Of a stretch of 7,515 nt of DNA, positions 5,448-7,515 are shown in pieces. The first letter of the stretch is position 1. Each line of letters begins with the position of its first letter. The position numbers were made by a program, and so were the translations under genes. Under the pieces are notes generated by a model. The model saw only the letters and a list, made by a program, of their open reading frames with translations. It was not told the DNA's origin and searched no databases. Origin of the DNA: Candidatus Aegiribacteria sp. (GTDB lineage: Bacteria; Fermentibacterota; Fermentibacteria; Fermentibacterales; Fermentibacteraceae); NCBI GenBank assembly GCA_021107345.1, contig JAIOSX010000297.1, forward strand, positions 1-7,515. Direction: 5' to 3'.

Positions 5448-6659
5448 TCAGCCGGTTCCTACAGTACCGATCATATCAAAGATCGGAAGGTACATGGCAA
5501 TAACTATACCACCGACTATCGCCCCCAGAATAACGATCATGATCGGTTCGAGTGTTGCAGTAAGACCTGCAACAGCAGTATCAACTTCTTCCTCGTAGAA
5601 ATCTGCGATTTTCATGAGCATAGTATCAATTCCACCGGTCTCTTCGCCCACTGCTATCATCTGGGTCACCATGCCCGGAAAAACACCGGAAGCCTGCAGA
5701 GGATTTGAGATGTTCTCGCCTCCGGAGATACTGGTCCGTGCTTCCATAATTGCATCCGATATGATCCTGTTTCCTGAGGTTTTCGCGGTTATGTTCAGAC
5801 CATCAAGTATCGATACACCACTTGAGATAAGTGTACCCAGAGTCCTGGAGAATCTGGCTATTGACATCTTTCGCAGCAGTATGCCGAAAATAGGCATTTT
5901 GAGCTTAACGGTATCAATGACCTTCTCACCATTCTTGGTTCTGTAGTACATCTTGTAACCGGCGATCATTGCGGCAAAGCCAATCAGGATGAGAAGAATG
6001 TTGCCCTGGACAAACTCGGAAAGATTTACAACGAATTGAGTAGGCGCCGGCAGCGCGCCGCCCATATCTTCAAACATCTTCTCGAATATGGGTATTACGA
6101 AAAGCAGTAGAGCCATTACAACCACAATAACTACTATAAGAACAACCATAGGATACATCATGGCTGACTTTATCTTGCTCTTGAGAGCGGTTGATTTTTC
6201 AAGGTGAGTGGAAAGCCTGTTAAGGATTGTATCCAGAATACCGCCCTGCTCACCTGCTGCAACCATGTTCACGTATAGATCTGAAAAAACCTTTTTATGC
6301 TGCCCCATGCCATCAGCAAGGGTTCCACCCTTCTCTACAAACTCCGTAACATCTTCGATAACTTCCTGGAAAACCTTATTTTCCTGCTGGTCAGCAAGTA
6401 TCTGAAGACATTTGACGAGGGGAAGTCCAGCGTCGATCATCACAGCGAACTGCCGGGTAAATGTTGAAAGTTCTCTATCCTTGACACCTGACCCTATTAC
6501 ACCGAAGGTGGATATATCGAACGCTTTACCCTTGATCTTGGTTACATTCACCCCCCTCTGAGTAAGGAGTGCTTGTGCTTCTGCCTTTTTAGTGGCAGAA
6601 ATCGTCCCCGACATTCTTCTGCCGGCCCTGTTTGTTCCTTCCCATCTAAATTCAGGCAT
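5448..6659 (-). CDS. pilC: PilC, type IV pilus inner-membrane platform protein (GspF family)
   Basis: PilC is the inner-membrane platform that couples the PilB/PilT motors to pilin insertion and removal. The product has 403 residues, the usual family length. It starts with the short N-terminal domain typical of PilC (F-R-W-E-G-T-N-x-x-G, then A-x-x-A-x-x-L-x-x-x-G near 26-37). Two T2SSF repeats follow at about 67-191 and 270-392. The first begins F-T-R-Q-F-A-V-M-I-D-A-G-L-P-L and the second F-S-R-T-L-G-T-L-I-S-S-G-V-S-I, the characteristic internal duplication. Membrane helices lie at about 170-190, 219-238 and 371-397. The end, L-E-P-I-M-I-V-I-L-G-A-I-V-G-G, is highly typical. AGGAGG five bases before the ATG fixes the start. 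It lies 15 bp after pilT and 54 bp before pilS. A T2SS GspF identity is unlikely given pilT and pilS/pilR alongside. Confidence 0.96.
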   Translation of the reverse strand: MPEFRWEGTNRAGRRMSGTISATKKAEAQALLTQRGVNVTKIKGKAFDISTFGVIGSGVKDRELSTFTRQFAVMIDAGLPLVKCLQILADQQENKVFQEVIEDVTEFVEKGGTLADGMGQHKKVFSDLYVNMVAAGEQGGILDTILNRLSTHLEKSTALKSKIKSAMMYPMVVLIVVIVVVMALLLFVIPIFEKMFEDMGGALPAPTQFVVNLSEFVQGNILLILIGFAAMIAGYKMYYRTKNGEKVIDTVKLKMPIFGILLRKMSIARFSRTLGTLISSGVSILDGLNITAKTSGNRIISDAIMEARTSISGGENISNPLQASGVFPGMVTQMIAVGEETGGIDTMLMKIADFYEEEVDTAVAGLTATLEPIMIVILGAIVGGIVIAMYLPIFDMIGTVGTG

Positions 6660-6664
6660 TTCCG

Positions 6665-6670
6665 CCTCCT
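6665..6670 (-). promoter_or_regulatory. Ribosome binding site of pilC
   Basis: AGGAGG on the minus strand stands five bases before the pilC ATG, in the 15-bp gap after the pilT stop. It is the strongest Shine-Dalgarno in the window and fixes the start. Confidence 0.75.
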
Positions 6671-6674
6671 ATTG

Positions 6675-7515
6675 CTAAATAATGTCTCTTCCGGTTGCGA
6701 TCATCTGTTCCAGTTCACCTGTATCATGGGAACGTTCCATAGCAACCTCTTTAGTTATGTCCTTCTTCCTGTACAGCTCAAAGAGGGATTGGTTCATCGT
6801 TCTCATACCGTATTTGTGACCGGCCTGCATAAGCCCGTATATCTGGTGAAGTTTATCCTGGCGAATCGTCGCCTTGACTGCCGGGTTACAGACAAGGACC
6901 TCCGCAGACAGTACCCTGCCCGTTCCTCTGGCTTTCGGTATCAGCTGCTGCGTAAGTATGCCTATGGTTACAAATGACAGCTGACTTCTGACCTGATCCT
7001 GGCTTTCCGCTGGAAACGAGTCGATAATCCTGTTGATGGATTCATATGTGGAGTTGGTGTGCAGGGTGGCCAGTGTAAGGTGACCTGTCTCGGCTATATT
7101 CAGGGCCACCTGCATTGTTTCCTGATCCCTCATCTCACCTATCAGAACTACATCCGGAACCTGCCGCAACACGTACCTCAGTGAATTGCCAAAGGACTTT
7201 GTGTCCTGTCCGATCTCCCTCTGATTAATGATACCTTTATCATGATGGTGCACATATTCTATGGGATCCTCAATGGTTATGATATGACAATGCCTTGTAG
7301 CGTTTATCTTCCGGAGTATTGAGGCAAGTGTAGTTGATTTGCCGCATCCTGTCGGACCGGTGACAAGAATCAGACCCTGCCGTTTATCTGCGAAGGTTCT
7401 TACAACTTTCGGGAGACCGAGTTCTTCGAATGAAAGAATCTCATGGGGAATGGATCTGATGGCACAGGCTATACAGCCCCTCTGATAGAATACGTTGGCC
7501 CTGAACCTTGAAAGA
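6675..7515 (-). CDS. pilT: PilT, pilus retraction ATPase (N-terminus outside window)
   Basis: The frame is open from the right edge to a TAG at 6677-6675, giving 279 visible residues of a family of about 350, so roughly the first 70-80 are missing. A GTG at 7253 lies inside the ATPase core and is not a start. Visible in order (numbered from the edge) are an S-R-F-R-A-N-V-F strand, I-R-S-I-P near 20-23, Walker A GPTGCGKST at 53-61, the Asp box I-T-I-E-D-P-I-E-Y near 79-87, Walker B L-I-G-E-M-R-D near 123-129, and the His box G-H-L-T-L-A-T-L-H-T-N-S near 143-154. GEMRD is the PilT form (PilB usually has GEIRD). The C-terminal stretch equivalent to AIRNLIRE reads A-V-K-A-T-I-R-Q, a noticeable divergence. 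The hexamer powers depolymerisation of the pilus at the cytoplasmic base. It is the first visible gene of the pilT-pilC-pilS-pilR run. A PilU-like paralogue is possible. Confidence 0.94.
   Translation of the reverse strand, partial: LSRFRANVFYQRGCIACAIRSIPHEILSFEELGLPKVVRTFADKRQGLILVTGPTGCGKSTTLASILRKINATRHCHIITIEDPIEYVHHHDKGIINQREIGQDTKSFGNSLRYVLRQVPDVVLIGEMRDQETMQVALNIAETGHLTLATLHTNSTYESINRIIDSFPAESQDQVRSQLSFVTIGILTQQLIPKARGTGRVLSAEVLVCNPAVKATIRQDKLHQIYGLMQAGHKYGMRTMNQSLFELYRKKDITKEVAMERSHDTGELEQMIATGRDII

Noticed and set aside
6573..6977. 134-residue plus-strand open frame opposite the pilC/pilT junction
   Set aside because: It spans the junction and Shine-Dalgarno of two well-supported minus-strand genes and resembles no protein family.
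7251..7253. GTG as the start of pilT
   Set aside because: The frame stays open to the window edge, and the upstream codons encode the PilT Walker A and Asp box, so the GTG is an internal valine.

Overview
The window is a type IV pilus (T4P) locus from a bacterium that I cannot place with confidence. Base composition is moderate, roughly 45% GC by eye. The presence of a sigma54-type PilS/PilR pair together with a DUF2723-type membrane glycosyltransferase would suit a Gram-negative-type lineage, for example Deltaproteobacteria-like groups or the FCB/candidate-phylum bacteria. That placement is an inference only.

Layout, read on the minus strand from the right edge: pilT (retraction ATPase, N-terminus cut off by the window edge), pilC (platform protein), pilS (six-TM PAS histidine kinase), pilR (sigma54 response regulator), a 447-residue DUF2723/GT117-like polytopic protein whose start overlaps the end of pilR, and then, after a 212-bp intergenic region, a short type IV pilin gene. 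pilT, pilC, pilS, pilR and the DUF2723 gene are spaced 15 bp, 54 bp, 2 bp and -11 bp, so they look like one operon. At the left edge a plus-strand gene fragment, probably the soluble C-terminus of a membrane glycosyltransferase, converges on the pilin gene. A perfect 30-bp palindrome between them looks like a shared bidirectional terminator.

The most informative regulatory signal is upstream of the pilin gene. On the minus strand, TGGCAA-N5-TTGC has exact -24/-12 spacing and places transcription about 55 nt before the pilin ATG. A near-consensus IHF box and TGTC repeats lie further upstream. Together with pilS and pilR in the same cluster this gives a complete local circuit: PilS senses, PilR activates sigma54 RNA polymerase, the pilin is made, and PilC and PilT serve assembly and retraction.

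The least conventional element is the DUF2723 gene placed between pilR and the pilin gene and translationally coupled to pilR. With a second glycosyltransferase-like gene on the other side of the pilin, it suggests a pilin or surface glycosylation function. This is a hypothesis, not something the sequence proves. No tRNA, rRNA, CRISPR array, insertion sequence or phage-like gene was seen, and no stretch over 300 bp lacks a gene.
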